Below, piece after piece: positions 45,144-54,890 of a stretch of DNA of 64,000 nucleotides (position 1 is the stretch's first letter; every line of letters begins with the position of its first letter). The stretch is from Xanthocytophaga flava (GTDB lineage Bacteria; Bacteroidota; Bacteroidia; Cytophagales; 172606-1). Made by a program: the position numbers and the translations under genes. The stretch lies in contig JASJOS010000024.1 in assembly GCA_030068525.1 (NCBI GenBank), positions 48,530-112,529 on the forward strand, read 5' to 3'. Under the pieces are notes generated by a model. It was given only the letters and a program-made list of their open reading frames with translations. It was not told the origin of the DNA and ran no database searches.

Positions 45144-46202
45144 ATGAAACGCATTCTCACCATACTAGTCATTATCGTTGTTATAGCTCTGGTAGGTTTC
45201 CGGCTGATGAACAACAAAAAACAGATTGACGCCAAGAAACAAATGCCGGATACCACTGGAGTACAGATTTCGGTTAATGTGGCTGAAGTAAAAAGCAAAG
45301 CAAGTGAAAAGAATCTGACACTGGTTGGGACTGTAACAGCCAATAAGGTGATAGATATTAAAGCTGAAGTAGCGGGCACATTGACTAGTGTAAACTTTGA
45401 TCTGGGTGATCAGATTCGTCAGGGACAGGTGTTGGCACGGGTAGATGCACGGGTGAAGTCATTGGCTGTGTCTACAGCTGAACAAACCCTTGCCAATGCC
45501 AAACAGAACGTAGATCGCTATACCAATCTATTCAAAGGTGGGGCTGCGACAGAGGCTCAGCTTCAACAATACCAGCTTACCTATGACAATGCCAAAAACC
45601 AGTTGGAACAGGCTCGGAAAGAACTGAATAATACGAATATCGTTGCACCAATCAGTGGAGTTATCACATTGAAACCTGTAGAAACAGGTGCTTTTGTCAA
45701 TGTCGGCGCTTCTATTGGCACATTGGTAGATGTATCTAAGTTAAAAGTGCAGTTGAATGTAGCAGAGCGGGATGTGTATGCACTAAAGCTTGGTGATCCG
45801 GTAAGTCTGACGGCTTCGGTATATCCGGGAGTAAAATTTGAAGGAAAAATAACCTTTATCAGTCCCAGAGGAGATGATGCACACAACTATCCGGTAGAGA
45901 TTCAACTGATTAATCAATCTAAAAATCCATTAAAAGCAGGTACCTATGTAGATGTAGCCTTTAACCGTAAAAGCCAGGTGCCTACTTTGCAGATACCACG
46001 TGAAGCCCTTGTAGGAAGTATCAAAGATGCACAGGTGTATGTGGTGGGAGCAAACAATGTAGTAAAACTTCGTAAAGTTACGATTGGAGGAGATAACGGT
46101 ACAGCACTGGAAGTGCTGGATGGATTGAAAGAAGGAGAGAAGGTAGTTACTACCGGACAAATTAACCTCTACGACAATGCTCATGTGGCAGTGATTCAGT
46201 AA
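45144..46202 (+). CDS. RND efflux periplasmic adaptor
   Basis: 352-aa HlyD/AcrA-type adaptor anchored by an N-terminal helix (MKRILTILVIIVVIALVGFR), with no lipobox. Lipoyl segments (IKAEVAGTLTSVNFDLGDQI and IVAPISGVITLKPVETGAFV) flank a helical hairpin; beta-barrel and membrane-proximal domains follow. Lies 37 bp after the channel and 45 bp before the pump. Confidence 0.92.
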   Translation: MKRILTILVIIVVIALVGFRLMNNKKQIDAKKQMPDTTGVQISVNVAEVKSKASEKNLTLVGTVTANKVIDIKAEVAGTLTSVNFDLGDQIRQGQVLARVDARVKSLAVSTAEQTLANAKQNVDRYTNLFKGGAATEAQLQQYQLTYDNAKNQLEQARKELNNTNIVAPISGVITLKPVETGAFVNVGASIGTLVDVSKLKVQLNVAERDVYALKLGDPVSLTASVYPGVKFEGKITFISPRGDDAHNYPVEIQLINQSKNPLKAGTYVDVAFNRKSQVPTLQIPREALVGSIKDAQVYVVGANNVVKLRKVTIGGDNGTALEVLDGLKEGEKVVTTGQINLYDNAHVAVIQ

Positions 46203-46246
46203 AGGTAAAAACTATTCAACGTCACGATTTTTAATTTACGGAAACT

Positions 46247-49200
46247 ATGTCTATTACCGAGATTTCCATTAAACGGCCTGCACTGGTAATTGTAATTTTT
46301 ACCGTGCTGGGTATATTGGGTCTGCTGAGTTACTCTCAGCTTAATTACAACCTGCTTCCAAAGTTTGAAGCTCCGGTGATGTCTGTGATTACGTTATATC
46401 CGGGAGCTGCGGCAGGAGAGGTTGAAACATCTGTAACGAAAAAGATTGAAGATGCCTTATCCTCACTGGAAAACCTGGATAAGATTCAATCAACTTCTCA
46501 GGAAGGTGTATCAATGGTAGTGATTCAGTTGTTGCAATCTGCTAATGTAGATGAATCCGTGCAGGATGCTCAACGAAAAGTAAACTCGATCTTATCACAG
46601 TTACCAGATGATGTAGAGGCACCTACTATAAATAAGTTCTCAACAGACGATTTGCCTATTCTGCAAATGGGAGTATCTGCTAATGTGAGTCCCACTACCT
46701 TTTACAAGATGGTGGAAGACCGGATACAACCTCAGTTGGCAAAGATACAGGGGGTAGGACAGATCACGCTGGTAGGTGGCGAAGAACGTCAGATCAAAGT
46801 AAATCTGGACCCTGAACGTTTACAGGCTTATCATTTGTCGCTGAATCAGGTTACGCAGGCCATTATCACTGCCAATCAGGACTTCCCAACAGGAAAGGTA
46901 GAAACAACTGATCAGCAATATAGTTTGCGTATTGCTGCTAAGTTTACCTCTCTGGACCAGTTGCGTAAACTGGTGATCTCTAATCAGCCCAACGGAAGTC
47001 GTATTACCTTGGAGGACATTGCAGAGGTAGAAGACGGAATTGCCGAAATTACAACTATCAACCGTATCAACGGACGTACTTCCATTGGTTTGATTGTGCA
47101 AAAGCAGGCAGACGCCAATGCGGTAGATGTAAGCAAAAAGGTAAAAGCCGAACTAAGTAAGATTGAGAAGATGTATGCTGCTGAAAAAGTGAAGTTCAAT
47201 ATCGCCAATGACAGTTCTATCTATACTTTAGCCTCTGCCAATGCGGTTCAGGAAGACTTGATTCTGGCTGTAATCATTGTAGCTGCTGTGATGTTGATAT
47301 TCCTGCATAGCTTACGTAGCTCACTAATTGTCATGGTGGCGATTCCAGCGTCTATGATTTCTACATTTATTCTGATGTATGTGTTCAACTTCTCGCTTAA
47401 TCTGATGACCTTGATGGCTCTTTCGCTGGTAGTAGGGATTCTGGTTGATGACTCGATTGTGGTGTTGGAAAATATTTACCGCCATATGGAGATGGGTAAA
47501 GATAAACGTACCGCTGCACTGGATGGACGGAATGAGATTAGCTTTACAGCTCTTGCGATTACGTTGGTGGACGTGGTGGTATTCTTACCGATGTCGCTGG
47601 TATCCGGATTGATTGGGAATATTCTGCGTGAATTTGCGCTGGTAGTCGTATTCTCTACCTTGATGAGTTTGTTTGTGTCTTTTACTATTACACCTATGCT
47701 GGCTTCTCGTTTCGGAAAGCTGGACCATTTTACCAAAAATACTCTCTGGGGACGTATTTCACTGGGATTTGAAGACTTGTTTACCCGCCTTCAGGATTTC
47801 TACACTCGTATTCTGAAATGGAGTCTGGGACATCGGTGGGCAATCTATCTGGGTGCATTTATATTATTTGTTGGGTCTATCGCACTGGTGCCTGCCGGAT
47901 TTATCGGAAGTGAGTTTGCGGCGCAGGGTGATCGTGGTGAAATGATTATTCAGTTGGAACTAGAACCACAGGTAACTATGTACCAGAACAATCAGACCAC
48001 ACGGAAAGTAGAACAGCTACTAATGGAACAACCTGAAGTAAAGCTGGTTTTGAGTAAGGTAGGGTACACCAGTGCACAGATGGGAGCAGGAACAGGTTCC
48101 AACAACCGTTCAGAACTAACGGTGCTTCTGGTAGATCGCAAGGAACGTTCCGTAACAACCGAAGAATTTGGTGCAAAAATAAAGGAGAAAATCCAGAAAC
48201 TTCCTGGCATAAAAGCCAAAGCTGCTGCTACCAGTATTACAGGAAATGCCAATACTGCTCCTGTACAGATAGTATTGAAGGGAACAGACCTGGAAAAAGT
48301 GCGTCAGGCAGCAGAAATGGTTATGGGTGTAGTAAAGAAAACACCTGGTACAACAGATGTGGAGTTTTCAGTAGAAGATCCAAATCCTGAGTTACAGGTG
48401 CAACTGGATCGGGAACGTATGGCATCATTAGGACTTTCTGTAAGTGATGTAGGTAGCACACTGCGTACAGCCTTTAATGGTAATGATGACTCGAAATACA
48501 GAGAGGGACAATATGAATACGATATAAATATTGCCCTGGATCGTTTTAACCGGGCCAACAGTGAGGATGTGAGTAATATTCCCTTTGTAAATAATCAGGG
48601 CAAGCTGGTGTCGCTGAAGCAATTTGCTACTGTATCTCAGGAATTGGGAGCCAGCAAACTTGAACGTCGTGATCGTTTGTCTGCTATTACAGTCAATGCA
48701 CAGGTAGTTGGTCGTCCGATTGGTACAGTAGGAGATGATATTAAGAAGGTTATGCAGACCAAGAAGCTTCCTGAAGGTATTGTTATTGAATATGCGGGTT
48801 CGCTACAACAGCAATCGGATGCCTTTGGCAGTCTGGGTATCGCGCTGTTGATTGCTATTGTATTCGTATATCTGATTATGGTGGCTTTGTACGATTCCTT
48901 CCTGTATCCGTTTATTGTATTGTTCTCACTGCCTGTGGCGTTGATTGGTGCACTAGTGGCATTGGCACTAGCTCTTGAAAACCTGAGTATTTTCTCTATT
49001 ATTGGGATGATCATGCTGATGGGGTTGGTGGCTAAAAACGCGATCCTGCTGGTAGACTTTACCAATCACCTGAAGGAACAGGGAATGCCTGTAAGGGAAG
49101 CATTGGTAGAGGCGGGTAGAGAACGTTTGCGTCCAATCCTGATGACCACCATTGCTATGATCTTTGGTATGTTGCCGATTGCATTAGCGTCTGGTGCTGG

Positions 49201-49390
49201 GGCCGAAACCAAAAACGGTCTGGCTTGGGTAATTATCGGTGGTTTGACCAGTTCGTTAGTATTGACACTGGTACTGGTACCTTCTGCCTATCTGACATTT
49301 GAACTGGCAATTACTAAAGTGAAAAAACGTTTTGGCCGTAAATCTGATTCGATTGCCCCTGTGCCATCGCTTTCAGAAGAAACCAAGTAA
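46247..49390 (+). CDS. RND efflux pump, HAE1 type
   Basis: 1047-aa proton-driven exporter. It opens MSITEISIKRPALVIVIFTV and TM4 has GILVDDSIVVLENIYRHMEM with two aspartates. Porter segments include LLPKFEAPVMSVITLYPGAA. It is the final gene of the operon and is followed by a terminator. Compared with the pump at 32.5 kb it is clearly a different subgroup (ISIKRP start, no -FPDIAPP-). Confidence 0.94.
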   Translation: MSITEISIKRPALVIVIFTVLGILGLLSYSQLNYNLLPKFEAPVMSVITLYPGAAAGEVETSVTKKIEDALSSLENLDKIQSTSQEGVSMVVIQLLQSANVDESVQDAQRKVNSILSQLPDDVEAPTINKFSTDDLPILQMGVSANVSPTTFYKMVEDRIQPQLAKIQGVGQITLVGGEERQIKVNLDPERLQAYHLSLNQVTQAIITANQDFPTGKVETTDQQYSLRIAAKFTSLDQLRKLVISNQPNGSRITLEDIAEVEDGIAEITTINRINGRTSIGLIVQKQADANAVDVSKKVKAELSKIEKMYAAEKVKFNIANDSSIYTLASANAVQEDLILAVIIVAAVMLIFLHSLRSSLIVMVAIPASMISTFILMYVFNFSLNLMTLMALSLVVGILVDDSIVVLENIYRHMEMGKDKRTAALDGRNEISFTALAITLVDVVVFLPMSLVSGLIGNILREFALVVVFSTLMSLFVSFTITPMLASRFGKLDHFTKNTLWGRISLGFEDLFTRLQDFYTRILKWSLGHRWAIYLGAFILFVGSIALVPAGFIGSEFAAQGDRGEMIIQLELEPQVTMYQNNQTTRKVEQLLMEQPEVKLVLSKVGYTSAQMGAGTGSNNRSELTVLLVDRKERSVTTEEFGAKIKEKIQKLPGIKAKAAATSITGNANTAPVQIVLKGTDLEKVRQAAEMVMGVVKKTPGTTDVEFSVEDPNPELQVQLDRERMASLGLSVSDVGSTLRTAFNGNDDSKYREGQYEYDINIALDRFNRANSEDVSNIPFVNNQGKLVSLKQFATVSQELGASKLERRDRLSAITVNAQVVGRPIGTVGDDIKKVMQTKKLPEGIVIEYAGSLQQQSDAFGSLGIALLIAIVFVYLIMVALYDSFLYPFIVLFSLPVALIGALVALALALENLSIFSIIGMIMLMGLVAKNAILLVDFTNHLKEQGMPVREALVEAGRERLRPILMTTIAMIFGMLPIALASGAGAETKNGLAWVIIGGLTSSLVLTLVLVPSAYLTFELAITKVKKRFGRKSDSIAPVPSLSEETK

Positions 49391-49410
49391 TTATATACTA
49401 GATTTTTCCA

Positions 49411-49460
49411 GAAACGACTTTGCTATTGTTTACAAGACAGGGCAAAGTCGTTTTCTTTTT
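49411..49460 (+). terminator. Rho-independent terminator of the second RND operon
   Basis: AAACGACTTTGC pairs with GCAAAGTCGTTT (12 bp perfect) around an 18-nt loop, followed by TCTTTTT, about 20 bp after the pump stop. Confidence 0.85.
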
Positions 49461-49536
49461 GATGAATTACAGGTAAAGACTTATTTTTGATTATCCTGAT
49501 CCTGCATCAGAAATATTCCTCTCATAAATTATTCAT

Positions 49537-49956
49537 ATGGCTTATAGCAGAGATTTAATCTTACGTGTTTTAGAGCAGATCCGTGATATGCTTGCCCGTG
49601 TAGTAGGATTAGTAGAAGAAGGAAGAATAGAGCAGGCATTAGCTCAAAGTAACGCCATTGCTCAAAAAGTTACAGGTAAAGGTTTGGATGAGTTGTTGGA
49701 ATTGGATCTACAGGCAATTGCGCAGTTGATAGTAGAGGGTTCAGAGAAAGACCAGTTAAAACAGCTAGAATATCTTTCAGATATGTTATTTGTATATGCA
49801 TCACGGATTACATCGGATCCAATAAAAAAAGATAAAGCTTTAACGTTATCAGCCTCCTTGCTGGAATATATTGTTGACAAACAATCTACAGTACTGGATA
49901 TGACTTTGTCTTTTAAGATGAATAAGATTAAGAGGTATAGAGAACAGAATCTATAA
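49537..49956 (+). CDS. Hypothetical helical protein, 139 aa (DUF6483-like)
   Basis: A soluble all-helical protein (MAYSRDLILRVLEQIRDMLA, then VVGLVEEGRIEQALAQ and later LEYIVDKQSTVLDMTLSFKM). The repeated-helix layout resembles DUF6483-type proteins found in Firmicutes and Bacteroidota; the match is weak. It is monocistronic after the terminator of the pump operon. Confidence 0.75.
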   Translation: MAYSRDLILRVLEQIRDMLARVVGLVEEGRIEQALAQSNAIAQKVTGKGLDELLELDLQAIAQLIVEGSEKDQLKQLEYLSDMLFVYASRITSDPIKKDKALTLSASLLEYIVDKQSTVLDMTLSFKMNKIKRYREQNL

Positions 49957-50010
49957 GATTATCTTGTCCTCTCACCCTTGTTGTCTTTCTTAAGTAAAGA
50001 TCTCCTCGCT

Positions 50011-50123
50011 GTCCTTCTGAAAGAATCTTATGGCAAGACCGGCGGCCTCTGGAATTAGAGAGTATTTTTTTCTCTCAGAAAGTAAACACAACTCTATTTG
50101 TCACAAGATTCTTTCAGAAGGAC
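50011..50123 (+). repeat. Palindromic A/B repeat, full copy 1
   Basis: 113 bp. It starts GTCCTTCTGAAAGAATCT and ends with the reverse complement of the same block. The left arm continues GGCAAGACCGGCGGCCTC (A type); the right arm, read inward, continues ACAAATAGAGTTGTG (B type). The A-rich centre has TTTTTTTCTCTCAGAAA. Orientation A then B. The flanks (50124-50593) hold nothing else recognised. Confidence 0.85.
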
Positions 50124-50593
50124 AAAATGGGGGAAATCCTTTCAGATAGATAGAAATAAGGAAAGATCTTTTCAGGAGAACTTTTTTCTTTATTTACAGA
50201 CCTCTTTTCCAGAAAAGATATGGGAAAAGATAAGCCCTCGGTTTTGAAAGTGGGAGTATCGCTGGAGGCGTCTTTTTTGGGTATCGCGTCGTAGTGTGAC
50301 AAAAAGTACCATACCACTAGCAGAGGTATGATCTGGATTATACACCAACTTTGGAAGAACAATCTAACTTGTTACAAGTAGAAATCTATTCCTGCCCATG
50401 AGCATTTCTTGAAATTAATGAATTGTTTTTAACTAATATAGGATAGAAGAGAACTAAGAATTAGAAAGAGGAGCCTAAAAAAAAGCTTTTTTCTGTTACA
50501 TTTTTTGGCTATACATTGTTATAATTACATCTGCATTTTGCGATCAGACAACTTAGTCTGTTTGTCTTTTATCAAACTATACAAATACACATA

Positions 50594-50761
50594 ATGGATT
50601 TTCTGATAGGGTTACTGGGCATGATGTTCATGGTGCCTCTGGTAACAGGTTATGTGGCGAATAGCAGAGGAAGGTCGTTCTGGAAATGGTTTGGTATTGC
50701 CTGTGTATTGCCAGTAGTATCATTTGCTGTTTTGATTTTTCTTCCTGACAAAAGCCTGTAA
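50594..50761 (+). CDS. Small two-helix membrane protein, 55 aa
   Basis: MDFLIGLLGMMFMVPLVTGY, then VANSRGRSFWKWFGIACVLP and a second helix ending FLPDKSL. Two hydrophobic helices are joined by a basic, aromatic loop. The pattern RGRSFWKWF followed by a helix is frequent in tiny Bacteroidota membrane proteins of unknown role. A terminator-like hairpin (50812-50850) follows. Confidence 0.6.
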   Translation: MDFLIGLLGMMFMVPLVTGYVANSRGRSFWKWFGIACVLPVVSFAVLIFLPDKSL

Positions 50762-50811
50762 CGAGTTGTCTTACAAACGATTTTTTTACTTAGCTTCTGT
50801 ATAAATGAGTC

Positions 50812-50850
50812 AAGAGCCACTCCTGAAAAGGAAATGGCTCTTTTGTTTTA
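50812..50850. terminator. Bidirectional terminator
   Basis: AAGAGCCA pairs with TGGCTCTT (8 bp) around 15 nt, followed by TTGTTTTATT. It lies between the small membrane protein and the converging SnoaL-like gene. Confidence 0.75.
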
Positions 50851-50869
50851 TTAGTACAGTAAGGAAGCT

Positions 50870-51730
50870 TTAAAGCATTCCGTTTGAGTGGGCCATAGTA
50901 GTCGGTATAGCCTGCTTAACACCCCATTGTTCTACAATCTTTTCTTTACTCAGGCGAAAGAGATCATAGAATACATACGAATCGTTTTTTACTTTTCCTT
51001 CTGCCTGCACCACAACAAAGTTCCCTTCACCAATGATCCGATGTATCCGGGTGCGAACAACTGTTGTCGTACTGATATATTCCTGCAGGCCTGCCTGCCC
51101 ATTTGCAACCTCGGGTAGATGCTGAATCAAAGCGGGATCAACATAGTTGTCAAGTGAAGTCCTATACTGAGAAATAAATACATCCTCATAAAACTTCCGG
51201 ACTATCGACTTATTCTGCTCTGTATAACCAGTATCCTCTATCTCTACAGGGCCCTCAACCATAGGATTGCCACTGGCTGTAGAGGAAGGTTGTACCTCAA
51301 CAGTATCCCAGTGCTCAACTAGTTTGCCATCTTGTATCCTATACAGATCTACAGTAGCATTCTGTTGATTTTGCCAAGGCATGCTGGAATGGACAATTAC
51401 ATAGGGGCCGTCTGCAATAAAGCGCATAAACGGCTTAACAGGATTTGCCGGACGGGGAATAGATGTAAGATAACCTATAAACTCCATAACGCCGGCTTTG
51501 CCTGTTTTAATCATCGGATTGTGCTGGATATAGTCTTCCGCAATTACTTCATTGGCAAATTCAACATCAGCCTGTCCAAAAATGCGGCGATAGACTTCAC
51601 GAATAAGCTGAGCATTATTTATATGTTCTGACATAAAAGAATCGTTTTTGGATGAACGTACTAGTTTGCAGGTACATAGCATGCCTGGAAGCAGGCATAA
51701 CATACCTGAGATGAAATAGTGATATTTCAT
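50870..51730 (-). CDS. Exported protein with two SnoaL/NTF2-like domains
   Basis: 286 aa. The signal sequence (FISGMLCLLPGMLCTCKL) has a cysteine-containing end that may be a lipobox. Two SnoaL-like domains follow (about 40-150 and 165-280), each with the helix-strand pattern: IREVYRRIFGQADVEFANEV, DYIQHNP, and VRKFYEDVFISQYRTSLDNY, LIQHLPE. The repeated HW/QWG strands (LVEHWDTV, IVEQWGV) are typical. Enzyme or binding role unknown. Confidence 0.85.
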   Translation of the reverse strand: MKYHYFISGMLCLLPGMLCTCKLVRSSKNDSFMSEHINNAQLIREVYRRIFGQADVEFANEVIAEDYIQHNPMIKTGKAGVMEFIGYLTSIPRPANPVKPFMRFIADGPYVIVHSSMPWQNQQNATVDLYRIQDGKLVEHWDTVEVQPSSTASGNPMVEGPVEIEDTGYTEQNKSIVRKFYEDVFISQYRTSLDNYVDPALIQHLPEVANGQAGLQEYISTTTVVRTRIHRIIGEGNFVVVQAEGKVKNDSYVFYDLFRLSKEKIVEQWGVKQAIPTTMAHSNGML

Positions 51731-51978
51731 TTTTGTAAATTTTTAAAAAGACATAGGAAATACGTCAGGCGAGTTTGCCTGATGTCTCTGATAAATGGTT
51801 AAGGCAATGCAAAGCATTACTGTTTACCATAGAAATAGGGTATCTTCAGAGAAGGAGTGCGATATGTAGACACTAAAATAGTCAGCTACCAAAACTAGAA
51901 AAATCAAGGCTTCAAGGCAAGAGATTTACCAAATAAAGAACAAAAGCCCTCCTTCTTAAATAAATTACCTTTTTCTCT

Positions 51979-52040
51979 GTCCTTCTGAAAGAATCTCGTG
52001 ACAAGACCGGCGGCCTTTCCAAATGGAGTGTATTTTCATT
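51979..52040 (+). repeat. Palindromic A/B repeat, half copy (A arm)
   Basis: GTCCTTCTGAAAGAATCTCG then GACAAGACCGGCGGCCTTTCC and GGAGTGTATTTTC. The A arm and central region are kept; the B arm is missing. The surrounding 51731-52477 shows no credible gene. Confidence 0.8.
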
Positions 52041-52477
52041 CATAAACCATCAAGGACCTGATGGGCAGGATGAGCGATTTTATCTCGATGATGTGATTCT
52101 GATTAGATAACCTTCTGTATTTATATAATTGAGCAAAGCCAGCCTACAGGTTGGCTTTGTTGTTTGTATGGCAGAAGGCTTAATGCTCAATACTGTCTAT
52201 TTTGTCTTTCTTGTATCAGTTTTTTGTTACTTCTATAGAAATTATTTGAGTTTTGTTTGGTTTTGGTGCATTGAGGCTCCTTTTAAACTGGAATTAGAAT
52301 CAGTTAGTGCATGTTACTTATTCTATACTTTTTTTTGTCTGCCAGAATCTATAGGTCATCTACACCTTTGCTGCAACCGACGAATACTTACCACCATTTA
52401 CCTCGCAAACCGGATATAGGGTAAAGGGAGACATAGTTGCTTGTATAATTTTCAACCTCTATCCACCAGTTACCGCT

Positions 52478-52711
52478 ATGAAAATAGACACAAAAGAACA
52501 TTACAACAGCCTGGACTGCAATCCAAAGTATGTGCCTCAGATTCAGAATATTCTGCATGAAATGGGGTTTCAGATCTCGCACATGTACCAGCAGGAGTCG
52601 TATTTTATGGGCATCAGCTTCCGTCTGCATTTCACCAAGCCTGTTCCGGCCATTGTCATTGAAGCTGCACTTGCCAGCCAATCTATCGTATTCTTTCTTC
52701 ATCTGAACTAA
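52478..52711 (+). CDS. Hypothetical protein, 77 aa
   Basis: A small soluble protein (MKIDTKEHYNSLDCNPKYVP, C-terminus ALASQSIVFFLHLN) with a balanced composition; no family recognised. A perfect terminator follows 26 bp after the stop, supporting that it is a real transcription unit. The opposite-strand frame over it (52388-52702) is a shadow. Confidence 0.6.
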   Translation: MKIDTKEHYNSLDCNPKYVPQIQNILHEMGFQISHMYQQESYFMGISFRLHFTKPVPAIVIEAALASQSIVFFLHLN

Positions 52712-52737
52712 TCACCACGTAACCTGTCAGAAATAAC

Positions 52738-52796
52738 AAAGCAGGAGAGTGTAACCTGATCAAAACGATCTTACACTGTCCTGCTTTATTGTTTTT
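52738..52796. terminator. Bidirectional terminator
   Basis: AAAGCAGGA-AGTGTAA type stem: AAAGCAGGAGAGTGTAA pairs with TTACACTGTCCTGCTTT with one internal mismatch region, followed by ATTGTTTTT. It separates convergent genes. Confidence 0.8.
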
Positions 52797-52803
52797 ATAG
52801 TTG

Positions 52804-53280
52804 TTAGTGCAATGACTGATTTAGTTTATTGGTTTCTAATTCTTTATTTAAATAGGTGAAAACTGCGTGACTCATACTTGCCTCATTATATCGGTATGTA
52901 TAAATAACAGTAATTTCGTCATAACTATAGGCAAAGGCCTTACCCAGCACCTGTTTATGTAGTTTCTTAGCTATTTGTCGGCTTGCTTTTTGTAAACTAT
53001 CTTTTTTATCTAGTACTCCTACATGTAATCTATCCATCTCTATAATATATGATCCTTTGCTAAATAGATCTGATTTTTCAGCTTTTGAAAAAAATATATC
53101 ATTATCTCGGGGATTGACCGATCTTACTACAGAACAGCAGCATTGTTGTGCCATCTGGCTAAAATAGGCTTTTTCAAGCGTCGTTAGAGGAGGTTGTTCT
53201 GGATTGGCCATACATCCCGTTAAAATAAGAAACAGCATGATTTTGCACCTTTCCACATAGTGAATGTAATCTTTGAACAT
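52804..53280 (-). CDS. Hypothetical lipoprotein, 158 aa
   Basis: Start at ATG 53280 gives a lipoprotein signal with lipobox LTGC (CKIMLFLILTGCMANPEQP). The upstream ATG at 53319 would place 13 extra residues before it. The mature part is soluble with a CCC cluster (AQQCCCSVVRSVNP) and a Tyr-rich strand (YSYDEITVIYTYRYNEAS). No family recognised. Tandem with the next hypothetical gene on the same strand, so possibly an operon. Confidence 0.65.
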   Translation of the reverse strand: MFKDYIHYVERCKIMLFLILTGCMANPEQPPLTTLEKAYFSQMAQQCCCSVVRSVNPRDNDIFFSKAEKSDLFSKGSYIIEMDRLHVGVLDKKDSLQKASRQIAKKLHKQVLGKAFAYSYDEITVIYTYRYNEASMSHAVFTYLNKELETNKLNQSLH

Positions 53281-53351
53281 ACTATTATTAAATACTACCA
53301 GAGAAGTAGTCCATGACACAAAATATTTTTATTAGTGTGATCTTTATTCTG

Positions 53352-53927
53352 TTACTCTGAAACCCAATGTTTATCCTCATAGCTGAAATATTTCTCTACA
53401 GATAATTTCTGTCCATTCCATTCATAGGTTTCATAGGTTTTGACTTTATCAAAAGAAAGCCTTTCTGCAAGAATTGAAATTTTAACCTTGTTTTTATAAC
53501 GAGATTGCCACACTTGAGTAAGGGAATCTATATTGGTTATGCTTTCTGGAATCTGATTTTCTTTAATCTGATCATAAAATTCTGAGCTACTCATTATCGG
53601 TAAATGTAGTCTTAGGGAGATGGATTCATATGATAATTTGGGGTAAAAGGGGAATATCCGTTCTTCCGGATGCTCGTCATTACCACAATATTCCCACATA
53701 GGCATTTGAATAAGCATGGTGTCGGCCTGATAAAACGGATTGGTTATACTATTCGTAATAGCTATGCTAAGTTGATCAGACGCAAGTGGAGGGAGATGTC
53801 TGTAATGGTTTTTTACTTTAGGATAACACACATAACAGGCTATTAGAGCCAACACGCCAATACCCATTTTCTTATATCGAAGAACAGCAGAGTACCTAAC
53901 TACCAAATCCATATGTTGATTCAACAA
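53352..53927 (-). CDS. Hypothetical protein with one N-terminal helix, 191 aa
   Basis: A single hydrophobic segment (MGIGVLALIACYVCY) near the N-terminus, preceded by basic residues, anchors a soluble domain (SIAITNSITNPFYQADTMLI, later YETYEWNGQKLSVEKYFSYE). The start could also be M21 (53867). No family recognised. It is 71 bp upstream of the hypothetical lipoprotein gene. Confidence 0.65.
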   Translation of the reverse strand: MLNQHMDLVVRYSAVLRYKKMGIGVLALIACYVCYPKVKNHYRHLPPLASDQLSIAITNSITNPFYQADTMLIQMPMWEYCGNDEHPEERIFPFYPKLSYESISLRLHLPIMSSSEFYDQIKENQIPESITNIDSLTQVWQSRYKNKVKISILAERLSFDKVKTYETYEWNGQKLSVEKYFSYEDKHWVSE

Positions 53928-54107
53928 TTTACTCTATCTATAAGCTAACCTTTGTAAAAGTAACCTCTGTGTATATAAGTAAGCACCTAGGACTCACCTG
54001 TTCTTTAACAGCTTCGAAAAGGCAATGCAAAAATTATTACCCATACTTCTCTTTGGACAATGTGGCAAAAGCTTCTATTTTGCTGTCTGATAAAACACTA
54101 TATATAC

Positions 54108-54650
54108 ATGCGGGCACTTCTTATTATCGATATGCAAAACGAATCCTTTGTTTCTATGGATGCCATGTTTGAGGGAGAGGCGGTGATTACCCGTATCCAG
54201 ACGCTTGCAGAGGCGTTCAGAGCAAAGGGTGACAAAGTTATCTTTATACAACATGATGGGAGCAGCGAAGGATGTTATATTCCACATACGGAAGGGTGGG
54301 AGATCTTGCCTGCCTTACCCGTCAATCCGGATGATCTGGTCATTTCCAAAACTGCCAATGATGCCTTTTACAAGACAGATCTCAAACAGATACTGGACAA
54401 TCTGACTATTACCGAACTGGTAGTAACAGGGTGTGCAACGGATTTTTGTGTAGATGCCACTGTTAAAGCTGCCCTGGTCAATGACTTGCCTGTAACGGTG
54501 CTCTCCAATGCTCACACTACCGAAGACAAACCTCATCTGACAGCAAAGCAGATCATTGATCATTACAACTGGATCTGGAGTGCTATGGCACAAACAAAGT
54601 CTGCCATACAGGTGGTAGATTTTGATACCTACACACAGGCCACCTCCTAA
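54108..54650 (+). CDS. Isochorismatase-like cysteine hydrolase
   Basis: 180 aa. Catalytic triad D8 (ALLIIDMQN), K81 (VISKTANDAF) and C114 (GCATDFCVDAT) are all present. The fold is that of nicotinamidase/isochorismatase-related amidohydrolases; the substrate is not predictable. The start at 54108 (MRALLIIDMQ) is chosen because the frame's earlier ATG at 54060 adds residues that precede the first strand. Monocistronic. Confidence 0.92.
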   Translation: MRALLIIDMQNESFVSMDAMFEGEAVITRIQTLAEAFRAKGDKVIFIQHDGSSEGCYIPHTEGWEILPALPVNPDDLVISKTANDAFYKTDLKQILDNLTITELVVTGCATDFCVDATVKAALVNDLPVTVLSNAHTTEDKPHLTAKQIIDHYNWIWSAMAQTKSAIQVVDFDTYTQATS

Positions 54651-54777
54651 TGGTAAGATTAATCTATCCATTGACGGTCTGCATCCCTATTTCAAAGAAC
54701 GAAGAAGGCCAACCCTTATCTTGTTCCATAACTTTTCTGGGAAAGAGGTTTGTAACTAAAGAAAGAACACTATCCCT

Positions 54778-54890
54778 GTCCTCCTGAAAGGATCTCTTGA
54801 CAAATAGAGTGGTGTTTATTTTCTGAGAGAAAAAGATACTCGCCACTTGAAAAGGCCACCGGTCTTGCTACGAGTTCCTTTCAGGAGGAC
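54778..54890 (-). repeat. Palindromic A/B repeat, full copy 2
   Basis: 113 bp in the opposite orientation to copy 1 (B arm left, A arm right). The ends GTCCTCCTGAAAGGATCT and AGTTCCTTTCAGGAGGAC keep pairing while differing from copy 1 (TTCTGAAAGA versus TCCTGAAAGG), i.e. compensatory change. The B arm reads GACAAATAGAGTGGTG; the A arm, read inward, GCAAGACCGGTGGCC. Confidence 0.85.

Noticed and set aside
52129..52419. 96-aa ORF rich in Phe, Cys and Tyr
   Set aside because: Composition unlike a real protein; it overlaps the A-arm remnant region and AT-rich DNA.
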